64,000 bases of DNA from Acidobacteriota bacterium (GTDB lineage: Bacteria; Acidobacteriota; Thermoanaerobaculia; Multivoradales; Multivoraceae): positions 124,001-188,000 of the forward strand of contig QQVD01000034.1 of the NCBI GenBank assembly GCA_003388555.1. The letters run 5' to 3'. Made by a program: the position numbers and the translations under genes. This document shows, piece after piece, positions 26,142-33,649 of the stretch (positions within the stretch are counted from its first letter, which is position 1; each line of letters starts with the position of its first letter). The notes below the pieces were generated by a model that was not told the DNA's origin, ran no database searches, and saw only the letters and a list, made by a program, of their open reading frames with translations.

Positions 26142-28610
26142 TCAGTCGGCGCGCAGCGCCTCGGTGGGATGCACCCGACCTGCGCGCAGTGCAGCCGCCG
26201 AGGTCGCCACGGTGCAGATCCCGACCAGCACGAGGGCCACGACGCCGAAGGTCAGCGGGTCCAGCGCCGCCACGCCGAAGAGCAGCGAGCTCATCGCGCG
26301 GCTGACCAGCGCCGACAGCACCAGTCCGGCGACGGTGCCGCCGACCGCGATGCGCAGACCGTAGCGCGTCACCAGTCCGCGCACGTCGCGCCTCGAGGCG
26401 CCCAGCGCGAGGCGGACTCCGAACTCCTTGCGTCGCTGCGCCACGACGTAAGCGATCACGCCGTAGACGCCCACGGCTCCGATCGCCAAGGCGATGACCG
26501 CGGCGAGCAGCAGCATCACCATGGCGAACTCCGAGCGCGCCATGGAAGCCCGATGCAGATCGGCCATGGTGCCCGGAGAGGCGAGGGGGAGGTTGGGATT
26601 GTGCTTCCACACCGCTTCCTGCACCGCGGCGAGCAGATCGGGATCGTCGGCTCGCGGAGTGCGCAGGGCGAAGGCGAGCGACCGCTGGACCAGCGGGTCC
26701 TCACCCCAGAAGCCGCTCATCACCGCCGGCCAGTAGATCGTCGGCACGGTGTCCTCGGCGGGACCGTCGTCGTGGATCGAGCCGACGACGCCGACGATCT
26801 CGCGCCAAGCCAGATCTCCCTCCCCGAGCCCGTCGGAGATACGGCGGCCGAGCGCCGCCTGCGCGGAGCCCCAGTGCTCGACGGCGAAATCCTCGGTGAC
26901 CACGGCCACCAGGAGGCGCTGCTCGAGGTCGTCCCACGTCAGCGTCCGTCCTGCCCGCAGGGTGTTGCCCATCGTCTCGTGATAGCCGGGGAAGACGAAC
27001 TTGTAGCGCCGCACCGGCGGCATCGACCCGGGCTCGACCGGGAAGTCCTCGACCATCAGCGCGTCGTTGCTGTTCGTGTCGTCCATGGTGAGCGACGTGG
27101 TCGCACCGACCGACGCCACTCCCGGCAGACCGGCCAGCTCCTCCTGAATCGTGCGCAGCAGGCGGTAGGCCTCGATCTCGTCCTCCACCTCGGCGCTGGG
27201 AACGGCGACGCGGAAGGTGTAGATCGACTCCGGATCGGTGAATCCCGGCTCGACGTCGCGCAGCTCGACGAAGCTGCGCAGCAGCAGACCCGAGCCGACC
27301 AGCAGCACCAGGCCGGTGGCGACCTGCGCCCCGACGAGCGCCGCGCGCAGCGGGCTGCGGCCGCTCCCGGCGCCGCCGCGTCCACCCTCCTTGAGGGCGC
27401 CCACCATGCGGCCGTGCCGCAGCACCTTCGGATTCAGCGCCGGTCCGAGCCCGAAGAGCAGGCCGCCGAGCAGGGAGATGCCGAGGGCGAAGAGCAGCAC
27501 GAGGGGATCGATGGTGATCGAGTCGAGACGCGGCAGGCTAGTCGGCTCGAGCGAACGCAGCAGCTCGAGCAGCAGCCAGGCGAGGGGCAGGGCCAGCATG
27601 CCTCCGAGCAGACCGAGAGTGACGCTCTCGCCGAGCAGCTCACGCGCCAGACGCCAACGCCCGGCTCCCAGCGCGCCGCGCACCGCGAGCTCGCGCTGGC
27701 GGGTCTCGGCGCGCACCAGGAAGAGGTTCGCGACGTTGGCGCAGGCGATCAGCAGCACCATGCCCACGGCGGCGAAGAGGATCCACAGCGTCTGGGAGAT
27801 GTTGCCGATCAGATCCTCGCTGAGAGGCCGCACGGCTCCGGCGAATCCAGCCTGCTCCAGCATCTGCAGCGAGATCGGTCCGGGGTACCGCTCCGTGGCG
27901 AGCGGCAGGAGACGGTCGATCTGGGCGTTCGCGTCGTCCACCGTGAAGCCCGGCGCCAGACGGCCGATGCCGATGTAGTTGAACATCCCGAGTCGCAGGT
28001 CGGTGCGATCGATCTTCAGTGGCAGCACCAGATCGACCCGGCGATCGAGGAAATCGAAGCCAGCGGGCAGCACGCCGACGATCTCGCGCGAGGTGCCGTT
28101 GATGCGCATCGTCTCGCCGAGCACGTCGCTGCGCCCGCCGAAGCGGCGCTGCCAGGTGCTGTGGGTGAGCAGCACCACGTCGGGAGTATCGGGCAGGTCG
28201 TCCTCGGCGGTGGTCAGGCGTCCCAGCACCGGCTCCACCCGCAGCAGCGGCAACACCGTCGAGGTGAAGGTGAGGGCCGGCACCTCCTCGGCCCGCGTTC
28301 CGCCGGTGAGAGCGACCCGACGGCTGTTCCACATGCCGACCGATTCGAACGCTTCAGCCTCGTCGAGGTAGAGCTGGTCGAGCGATGCCGACTGGTTGAG
28401 GACCTCGAAGTCGAGGCCGGGTGCGGTGTGCCAGACGCCGACCAGTCGATCCGGCTCGTCGTACGGCAGCGGCTCGAGCAGCACCGCGCGCACCACCGAG
28501 AAGACCGCGACGTTGGCGGCGATGCCGAGAGCCAGGGTGAGCGTCGCGGTGACGCTGAAGGACGGCGACAGCCGTAGGCGACGGAGCACGGTGCGCAGTG
28601 GACGGATCAT
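26142..28610 (-). CDS. ADOP: acidobacterial duplicated orphan permease (MacB/FtsX-like)
   Basis: An 822-residue permease with a duplicated MacB/FtsX plan. It starts with the ADOP-typical LRRLRLSPSFSVTATLTLALG and NVAVFSVVRAVLLEPLPY, followed by a periplasmic core, a first FtsX block around residues 270-400 (LLIACANVANLFLVRAETRQ), a second periplasmic core and a second FtsX block at about 690-815 (VGVYGVIAYVVAQRRKEFGV, LGASRRDV). No ATPase gene is adjacent, hence orphan. Such permeases occur in many copies in Acidobacteria; they are thought to work with MacB-type ATPases in export or mechanotransmission, but roles are unproven. Confidence 0.93.
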   Translation of the reverse strand: MIRPLRTVLRRLRLSPSFSVTATLTLALGIAANVAVFSVVRAVLLEPLPYDEPDRLVGVWHTAPGLDFEVLNQSASLDQLYLDEAEAFESVGMWNSRRVALTGGTRAEEVPALTFTSTVLPLLRVEPVLGRLTTAEDDLPDTPDVVLLTHSTWQRRFGGRSDVLGETMRINGTSREIVGVLPAGFDFLDRRVDLVLPLKIDRTDLRLGMFNYIGIGRLAPGFTVDDANAQIDRLLPLATERYPGPISLQMLEQAGFAGAVRPLSEDLIGNISQTLWILFAAVGMVLLIACANVANLFLVRAETRQRELAVRGALGAGRWRLARELLGESVTLGLLGGMLALPLAWLLLELLRSLEPTSLPRLDSITIDPLVLLFALGISLLGGLLFGLGPALNPKVLRHGRMVGALKEGGRGGAGSGRSPLRAALVGAQVATGLVLLVGSGLLLRSFVELRDVEPGFTDPESIYTFRVAVPSAEVEDEIEAYRLLRTIQEELAGLPGVASVGATTSLTMDDTNSNDALMVEDFPVEPGSMPPVRRYKFVFPGYHETMGNTLRAGRTLTWDDLEQRLLVAVVTEDFAVEHWGSAQAALGRRISDGLGEGDLAWREIVGVVGSIHDDGPAEDTVPTIYWPAVMSGFWGEDPLVQRSLAFALRTPRADDPDLLAAVQEAVWKHNPNLPLASPGTMADLHRASMARSEFAMVMLLLAAVIALAIGAVGVYGVIAYVVAQRRKEFGVRLALGASRRDVRGLVTRYGLRIAVGGTVAGLVLSALVSRAMSSLLFGVAALDPLTFGVVALVLVGICTVATSAAALRAGRVHPTEALRAD

Positions 28611-28795
28611 CGGGCTGGCTCTCGGACCGGTTGGGAGGTCGACTCGACGGGGCTTCCAAGGGCTCGAAGGGCTCCGAACCGAGGCGGCTACGTTTGAATA
28701 GACGTGGGGGAACCTGGGCGGGTTTCAGCCGCCGAGCGGGGCTCGGCTACGCTGTCGGTAGATCGCGGCAACTCGGCATTGGAGGAACGGCGGAG

Positions 28796-29335
28796 ATGGG
28801 GAGAGCAGAGGTCGAAGCGTCGCCGACGGAGCGGCTCGGCGCGGTCAGCCGCCCGGCCGCGGCGTTCCTGGTCGCGGTCACCTCGTCGTTTGCCGCGTGT
28901 ATCGCGCCCACCGCGCTCGAAGCGGCCGCCGCGGCCGAGGAGACCGCCAGTCGAAGCGAGGCGCTGCTCGACACGTCGACCTCGTGGAACGGGGGCCCCA
29001 TCGCCTTTCCGGACGGCGCGGCGAGGGTGATCAGCTCGCGGGTCGAGCTCGACGAGGGAGCGAGCACGCCCTGGCACTGCCACACCGTGCCGATGTTCGC
29101 CTACGTCGTCGCGGGCACGGTCGAGGTGCACACCGTGGCCGGCGAGCGCCGGCGCTTCGCGGCGGGCGAGTCGATGGCCGAGGTGGTGCGCACCTGGCAC
29201 CGGGGCCGGTCGGTGGACGGGCCGGTCGAGATCGTCGTCTTCTTCGCCGCCAGCGAAGGCGTCGAGCCGACCATCGTCGCCGAGTCAGGCGAGGCTCCCG
29301 ACGCGCGGACCCCGTGCGCCGCCTCGGCGCCTTGA
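28796..29335 (+). CDS. Exported cupin-domain protein
   Basis: A 179-residue protein with an N-terminal signal-like hydrophobic segment (FLVAVTSSFAAC, possibly a lipobox) and a C-terminal cupin barrel at about residues 75-165. The metal-binding cupin motif is seen in STPWHCHTVPMFAYVVAGTVEVHT and the second motif in FAAGESMAEVVRTWHRGRSV. ATG 28796 has GGAGGA upstream. Its ligand is unknown; such exported cupins often bind small acids or act as isomerases. Confidence 0.78.
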   Translation: MGRAEVEASPTERLGAVSRPAAAFLVAVTSSFAACIAPTALEAAAAAEETASRSEALLDTSTSWNGGPIAFPDGAARVISSRVELDEGASTPWHCHTVPMFAYVVAGTVEVHTVAGERRRFAAGESMAEVVRTWHRGRSVDGPVEIVVFFAASEGVEPTIVAESGEAPDARTPCAASAP

Positions 29336-29350
29336 CGAGGCCGGTCCGCT

Positions 29351-30163
29351 TCAGCGCGGCAACGACTCGAGCAGGCTCTGGCGCAGCTGCGGCTCGAGCG
29401 CGTCGGCGCGGCGCAGCTGCTGGCGTGCCTCGTCGAGCAGTCCGGCCTCGACCAGCACGACGGCCCGCGCCAGCTGATTGCGGGCGTCGTCGACCGGCGG
29501 CAGACGCCCCAGTCGGCGCTCCAGCTCGGCGATCTCGGTCTCGGTGAGGACGCGGAGCCGTGCTTCCGGCGACAGGCGGGCGTCGCCGGAATCCGGCGCC
29601 TCGCCCGAGCCACTCTGCAGCACCCGCCAGCTCAGCACACGTCCACGCTCGAGTGGCGCCCGAGGACGCCAGGACGACTCCGTGAGAGGTCCGGAGCTGG
29701 CGAGCTGGCGACCGCTGACCGGGTCCGACACCAGCACCTCGAACAGCTGAGGAAGCTCGTCCAAAGCGCCGCTGTCGCCGATCGGGTCGAGACCTCGCGA
29801 CCAGCGCAGTACCGGGGTCTGCTCGCGCACCGCGGTGAGCGAGGGCGACAGGTCGTGCGGCAGGGAGACCGGTTCGATGGCCGAGATCGCGCTCGGCTCG
29901 ACCGCATTCGAGTCGGTGGGCTCGGGGCGCAGGTCGGTGAGAGCCGGCGGCAGGTTGAACCGCTGCAGCTCGCGGGCGGCGTTCACCGCCTGTGCAAGGG
30001 CCGCCGGCAGCGCAGTGGCGGTGCGTTCGTCGAGCGGCTTCCAGGGGGCGACGAGCTTGGTGCCGAGGAGCGCGGTCACCGCCGGCGTCGCCACCACCAG
30101 AAACGCCGCCAGCAGCAGCCGACGGCGTCCGCGGTGCGCCCGGTCCCTGGGTTCCTCCACCAT
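29351..30163 (-). CDS. Hypothetical membrane-anchored protein
   Basis: A 270-residue protein I do not recognise. An N-terminal basic stretch and one helix (RRRLLLAAFLVVATPAVTALL) suggest a signal anchor with the rest in the periplasm. The middle (about 95-175) contains beta-like segments FEVLVSDPVSGRQLAS and RGRVLSWRVLQ, as in carbohydrate-binding or FHA-like sandwich folds. The C-terminal ~70 residues are helical with a TPR-like feel (ARAVVLVEAGLLDEARQQLRRADALEP). ATG 30163 is preferred because the upstream extension overlaps the divergent gene's promoter region. Confidence 0.55.
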   Translation of the reverse strand: MVEEPRDRAHRGRRRLLLAAFLVVATPAVTALLGTKLVAPWKPLDERTATALPAALAQAVNAARELQRFNLPPALTDLRPEPTDSNAVEPSAISAIEPVSLPHDLSPSLTAVREQTPVLRWSRGLDPIGDSGALDELPQLFEVLVSDPVSGRQLASSGPLTESSWRPRAPLERGRVLSWRVLQSGSGEAPDSGDARLSPEARLRVLTETEIAELERRLGRLPPVDDARNQLARAVVLVEAGLLDEARQQLRRADALEPQLRQSLLESLPR

Positions 30164-30241
30164 GCGCGCTAGCCTACCGGTCCCCGCCGGTCCGGCCCGG
30201 ACACGAATGGACCGACGATCGAGATCCACGGCAGGAACCAG

Positions 30242-31300
30242 ATGACATCGAACCAGAGCCAGGGAGCACAGCCGCCGTCCGGCGGCCGGACGACCTCCCG
30301 ATCGTCGAACCAGAGGCGCACCGGCCGAGCGGGCCGCAGCGCGAGGGTGCTGTCCGGCTGCGCCCTGTCGGCGACGGCGGTGCCGGCGGGATCACTGGTC
30401 GGCGGCTTGGTCGCCACCCGCGTCCTGACGACCACCGACATGGGATGGGATCAGCTCGCCGACGCGCTCGGCGGCATGATGGTCGGGGCGCTCGCCGGCG
30501 CGGTCGTGGCCGGTGCCGGTATCGCCGCCCTCGACCGGCGACGGCGCTGGCTGGCCAGCGTCGGTGCGCTCCTGGTCGCTGCGGCGGCACTGCTGGGTCT
30601 ACGTCTCCTGCCGCCGAACGTGGCCACCGCACGCCCGGCCACCGTCGTCGACGTGCCGCCGTTCGAGCCGGCGCTGACGCTGATCCTGTTCGCCGAGAGC
30701 CCGGAGGTCTGGGTCGACGCCGCCAGCCCACTGGGCGAAGCGCCATGGCGCCGCTTCGAGGTGCGCAGCGAGAACTGGAGCGCTTTCTGGGAGACCTACG
30801 GGTCGCCGTTCGACGGCGCGGCGGGCCGGGAATCCGGGAGCTCCTGCGCCGCCTCCCTGCTCGAGGTCGTGCCCGCTGCCGGGGATCAGAGGATGCTGTC
30901 AGACGCTTCCCGCGGCCGGCTCGATCGTCTGGCCGAGGTGCTCGACGTGCTGCCTCATGACCTGGAGCAGCGTTGCGCGGCACACGGTACTGCCGATGGC
31001 GCGATCGACGCGCCTTCGTCCGGGCCGCCGTCGCCGGGCGGGCTGCAGCTGCGCTGGAGCGTCGGTGGGCAGGGTGCCGGGGCGGTCGTCACGCCGGCCT
31101 GCCAGGAAGCCGTGGCTCCGTTGGCGGAGCTGTTCTCGGAGCTCGTACGGCTGCAGCAGGAGCTCGATGCCACCTGCGAGCAGGCGGTCGGCCTGGCGGC
31201 GTTTCAGTCGCCGACCGGCGCCGGGTCCCGACGGGTGGTGGTCGACCGGGCCCAGCGCAGTCCAGCCACCAGCGCCTCGGCGGCAGCGTCGGGACCGTAG
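30242..31300 (+). CDS. Hypothetical protein with N-terminal transmembrane helices
   Basis: A 352-residue protein without recognised domains. After a polar ~35-residue N-terminus come three hydrophobic segments (about 37-62, 72-96 and 103-121), then a long soluble region with little low-complexity bias. AGGA lies 8 nt before the ATG. It is divergent from the preceding hypothetical gene (78 bp apart), which also has a periplasmic domain, so they may act together. The last 97 bp overlap the end of the oppositely oriented glycosyltransferase gene; the tail beyond about residue 320 is probably unconstrained. Confidence 0.5.
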   Translation: MTSNQSQGAQPPSGGRTTSRSSNQRRTGRAGRSARVLSGCALSATAVPAGSLVGGLVATRVLTTTDMGWDQLADALGGMMVGALAGAVVAGAGIAALDRRRRWLASVGALLVAAAALLGLRLLPPNVATARPATVVDVPPFEPALTLILFAESPEVWVDAASPLGEAPWRRFEVRSENWSAFWETYGSPFDGAAGRESGSSCAASLLEVVPAAGDQRMLSDASRGRLDRLAEVLDVLPHDLEQRCAAHGTADGAIDAPSSGPPSPGGLQLRWSVGGQGAGAVVTPACQEAVAPLAELFSELVRLQQELDATCEQAVGLAAFQSPTGAGSRRVVVDRAQRSPATSASAAASGP

Positions 31301-32340
31301 TCGGCGGCCACCGCCAGCCCGGCGTCGCGGCGACTGCGCCAGTGCTGCGGATCGCGCAGCAGGCGAGCGGCCTCGCGCGCGAAGCCGGCCTCGTCGTCGT
31401 GGGGAAGAAGGGCCGCAGCCGGGGCGGCGAACTCACGGAAGCTGGGGATGTCCGAGGCCACGACCGGCACGCCGCTGGCGAACGCCTCGAGCACCGGCAG
31501 GCCGAATCCCTCCACCGGCCAGGACGGGGCGAGCAGCAGGTCGCAGCCGCGCAGCAGCTCGGGCACCTCCGACGGTCGCAGGTGGTGGTGGAACTCACTC
31601 GACGGCTCGAGCTTCCGCTCGGCGTCGCACAGTGGCCACTGCGAGAGGCGAACCACCTGGCACTCGAGCCCCTCGCGGCGCAGTCGGCGGACCGCGGCCA
31701 GCGCCACGTCGACGCCCTTGAGGTAGAACTCCCAGGCGCCCGTGATCAGGATCCGCGCCGGAGAGGTTGGTCGCTCGCGGCGGGGCAGGAGCGGCCGGAA
31801 GGCTGGGTCCACCGGCTGCCGGATGCGGCGTGCCGGGCGCCGGAAACGCTCCTCGATCAGCCGGGTGAGGTGCTCGCTCACCGTCAGCGCCGGCAGCGGC
31901 AGGCGGTAGGCCTGATCGATGAGTGGGTGCTCGCCGCGGTTGTGGCTCAGCGCTCCCTCGAACCCCTGGCAGAGGTGCACCGCGGTCGCGCCGCGAGCGC
32001 TGGCGGCGTCGCGCGCCGGCGCCAGCGTGGTGTAGAAGGTGCCGACGTAGAGGTCGGCCGCCGGCAGGTGCTCGGCCTCGAGGGCAGGCAGCTCGAGGTA
32101 GTCGGCGCCGAGCGAATACCAGGAGGGAGCGGGCGCCGGCGCCGCGACGACGACCCGATGTCCGCGACCCCGGAGCAGGTCGGCGAGCTGCAGCACGACC
32201 TTGACGCCGCCGAAGAGCTCCACCCCCGCGAGCACGAACACCACCCGCAGCCGCGACTCGTCGTCGGCGCCGGCCTCCGTCGGCCCCGAACCCGCGCCGG
32301 ACGGCCCGTCGCCCGGGAGAGGTGCGCCAGCAGGTCTCAT
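31204..32340 (-). CDS. GT4-family glycosyltransferase
   Basis: A 378-residue GT-B fold glycosyltransferase. The N-terminal domain opens with VVFVLAGVELFGGVKVVLQL (donor/acceptor loop G-G-x-x) and the C-terminal domain has ILITGAWEFYLKGVDVALAA and the retaining-GT4 motif EGFGLPVLEAFASG, with the E-x7-E pair that binds the sugar nucleotide. It acts at the cytoplasmic side of the membrane; sugar and acceptor are unknown. ATG 32340 starts a ~30-residue low-complexity leader. It is divergent from the methyltransferase gene. Confidence 0.87.
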   Translation of the reverse strand: MRPAGAPLPGDGPSGAGSGPTEAGADDESRLRVVFVLAGVELFGGVKVVLQLADLLRGRGHRVVVAAPAPAPSWYSLGADYLELPALEAEHLPAADLYVGTFYTTLAPARDAASARGATAVHLCQGFEGALSHNRGEHPLIDQAYRLPLPALTVSEHLTRLIEERFRRPARRIRQPVDPAFRPLLPRRERPTSPARILITGAWEFYLKGVDVALAAVRRLRREGLECQVVRLSQWPLCDAERKLEPSSEFHHHLRPSEVPELLRGCDLLLAPSWPVEGFGLPVLEAFASGVPVVASDIPSFREFAAPAAALLPHDDEAGFAREAARLLRDPQHWRSRRDAGLAVAADYGPDAAAEALVAGLRWARSTTTRRDPAPVGD

Positions 32341-32425
32341 CGGCGCATCATAGGCTGACGGCGCCGAGCGCCCCGTCAAGGGGCGGACGACGAACGGCGG
32401 TCCTGGACCGGCGGTGAGGAGAAGG

Positions 32426-33337
32426 ATGCGCAGGGAGGTGGTGCGACGATCCGGACGTCCGGCCCCGCCCGGGGTCGACGAGCGTGAGCTGCGTCGCCGA
32501 TTCGAGGTCGAACGCCGTCTGGCCAAGCGCCTGCGGCTCGCTCCTGCGACCGATCGCGCCCGGCTCTACGGCGAGGTCTACGACGAGTACTACCGTGAGA
32601 TCGGCGCCACTCGCGAGGCCGGCGATCCGGAGGTGACCAGGCTGCAGCGCCGGCTGCTCGCCCCGCTCCTCGAGCGGCGTACGCGCTTCCTGGAGATCGG
32701 TGCCGGCGACGCAGCACTGGCTCGCTCGCTCGTCGGCGAGGTGGCTTCGGTGACGGTGATCGAGGCCTCCGAGGGGGCGGTCGGCGGCGAGCGGCTGGGG
32801 ATCGACTGGTGCTGGCTGTCGCCGTCGGAAGCGCCGCATCGCCTGGAGCCGCAGAGCGTCGACCTGGCGTTCAGCAGCCACTTCGCGGAGCACCTCCATC
32901 CCGACGACCTGGCGGATCATCTGCGCGACGTGCACCGCTGGTGCGCCCCCGGTGGCAGCTACGTGATGGTCACTCCCAACCGCCTCTTCGGGCCACACGA
33001 CGTCTCGGGCTACTTCAGCCACCAGGCGCAGGGCTTCCATCTCCGCGAGTACACCCACCGCGAGCTCGCGGCCGCCTTCGCGCAGGCCGGATGGCGGGAT
33101 CTCTCGACCCTCTCCGGAGGTCCGCTGTCGCGGCCGCGGAGACTAGCCCCCGTGCTCCTGGCCGAGCGCCTGCTCGAAGCGATCCTGGCGATGGCACCGG
33201 TCGCCGCTCGCGACTGGCTGCTCGAATCGTCGCCGTGGGCTGCGCGGCGTCCCTTCCGACCGCTGGAGCAGGTCGTGCTGCTGGCGCGCCGGTCGGGCCC
33301 GGACGGCGCTCCGCCGGCGCCGCAGACGCCCGGTTGA
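32426..33337 (+). CDS. Class I SAM-dependent methyltransferase
   Basis: A 303-residue methyltransferase. Motif I is FLEIGAGDAALARSL, the acidic end of strand 2 is VTVIEASEG, motif IV is VDLAFSSHFAEHLHPDD and the later strand AGYVMVTPN-like region is GGSYVMVTPNRLFGP, typical of Methyltransf_11/23 enzymes that act on lipids, sugars or quinones. ATG 32426 follows GAGGAGAAGG. The neighbouring glycosyltransferase suggests a glycan-related substrate. Its TGA stop lies inside the TTGACA box of the his-trp promoter. Confidence 0.82.
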   Translation: MRREVVRRSGRPAPPGVDERELRRRFEVERRLAKRLRLAPATDRARLYGEVYDEYYREIGATREAGDPEVTRLQRRLLAPLLERRTRFLEIGAGDAALARSLVGEVASVTVIEASEGAVGGERLGIDWCWLSPSEAPHRLEPQSVDLAFSSHFAEHLHPDDLADHLRDVHRWCAPGGSYVMVTPNRLFGPHDVSGYFSHQAQGFHLREYTHRELAAAFAQAGWRDLSTLSGGPLSRPRRLAPVLLAERLLEAILAMAPVAARDWLLESSPWAARRPFRPLEQVVLLARRSGPDGAPPAPQTPG

Positions 33338-33363
33338 CAGCCCGGAGGGGCGGTTGCTGTAAT
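33334..33363 (+). promoter_or_regulatory. Sigma70-type promoter of the his-trp supraoperon
   Basis: TTGACA at 33334-33339 and TGTAAT at 33358-33363 are separated by 18 bp; the -35 box is consensus and the -10 has one mismatch to TATAAT. Transcription would start near 33370, giving a ~280-nt leader before aroDE. It overlaps the stop codon of the upstream methyltransferase gene, so this operon is separate from it. Confidence 0.72.
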
Positions 33364-33476
33364 CGGCCGGTGGACGGCCGCGGCAACGCCGCGCCGGTTC
33401 TCGAGCGTCGGTGACGGGCCGCCCGCGGGCAGCGACACCGAACGGAGAACAGAACCGCCTCACCCGACCCACTCCG

Positions 33477-33554
33477 ATGAGCTCCTTCGCCACAGCGCCT
33501 CGCGTCCAGCCGATCCCGGGCTGGTGGCTGCGCGTGCACCATCACACCACCTGA
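33477..33554 (+). CDS. His/Trp leader peptide of the supraoperon
   Basis: A 25-codon open frame ATG...TGA in the operon leader whose second half reads PGWWLRVHHHTT: two consecutive Trp codons (33522-33527) and three consecutive His codons (33537-33545), just before the stop at 33552-33554. These are exactly the end products of the downstream genes. By analogy with the enteric trp and his leaders, the ribosome would stall here when either charged tRNA is scarce. There is no good Shine-Dalgarno next to the ATG; an in-frame GTG at 33411 is an alternative start. It is too short for ordinary gene callers. Confidence 0.78.
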   Translation: MSSFATAPRVQPIPGWWLRVHHHTT

Positions 33555-33590
33555 GCTCAGGGCGGTTGCCCTGGGCCCACGGCCGGGGCA
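33555..33590 (+). promoter_or_regulatory. Attenuator: mutually exclusive hairpins A and B
   Basis: Hairpin A starts at the base after the leader stop codon: 33555-33563 pairs with 33568-33576 (9 bp, one U-G; core CAGGGC-GGTT-GCCCTG). Hairpin B uses the 3' arm of A: 33567-33571 pairs with 33586-33590 and 33574-33577 with 33581-33584, loop CAC. A and B cannot coexist. B also occupies GGCCG (33581-33585), which can otherwise pair with CGGCC (33612-33616) in the 5' arm region of the terminator (candidate antiterminator C). Thus A favours C and read-through, while B favours termination. A ribosome resting on the leader stop codon would cover the 5' arm of A; one stalled at Trp or His codons would not. 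Confidence 0.68.
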
Positions 33591-33612
33591 GGGATCCGAG
33601 CGCAGCACGAGC

Positions 33613-33649
33613 GGCCTCCTTCCTCGACCGGAACGGAGGCCTTCTTCTT
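33613..33649 (+). terminator. Attenuator terminator that also hides the aroDE Shine-Dalgarno
   Basis: GGCCTCC (33613-33619) pairs with GGAGGCC (33635-33641), extended by TTCC/GGAA across a one-base bulge, with loop TCGACC, followed by TTCTTCTT. This is an intrinsic terminator directly before the first structural gene. The 3' arm contains GGAGG at 33635-33639, 8 nt before the TTG start of aroDE, so the hairpin would block translation initiation as well as end transcription. Confidence 0.75.

Noticed and set aside
26169-28577. 802-codon open frame antisense to the ADOP gene
   Set aside because: A shadow of high third-position GC: rich in Arg, Gln and His, without domains, and the opposite strand encodes a clear ADOP protein.
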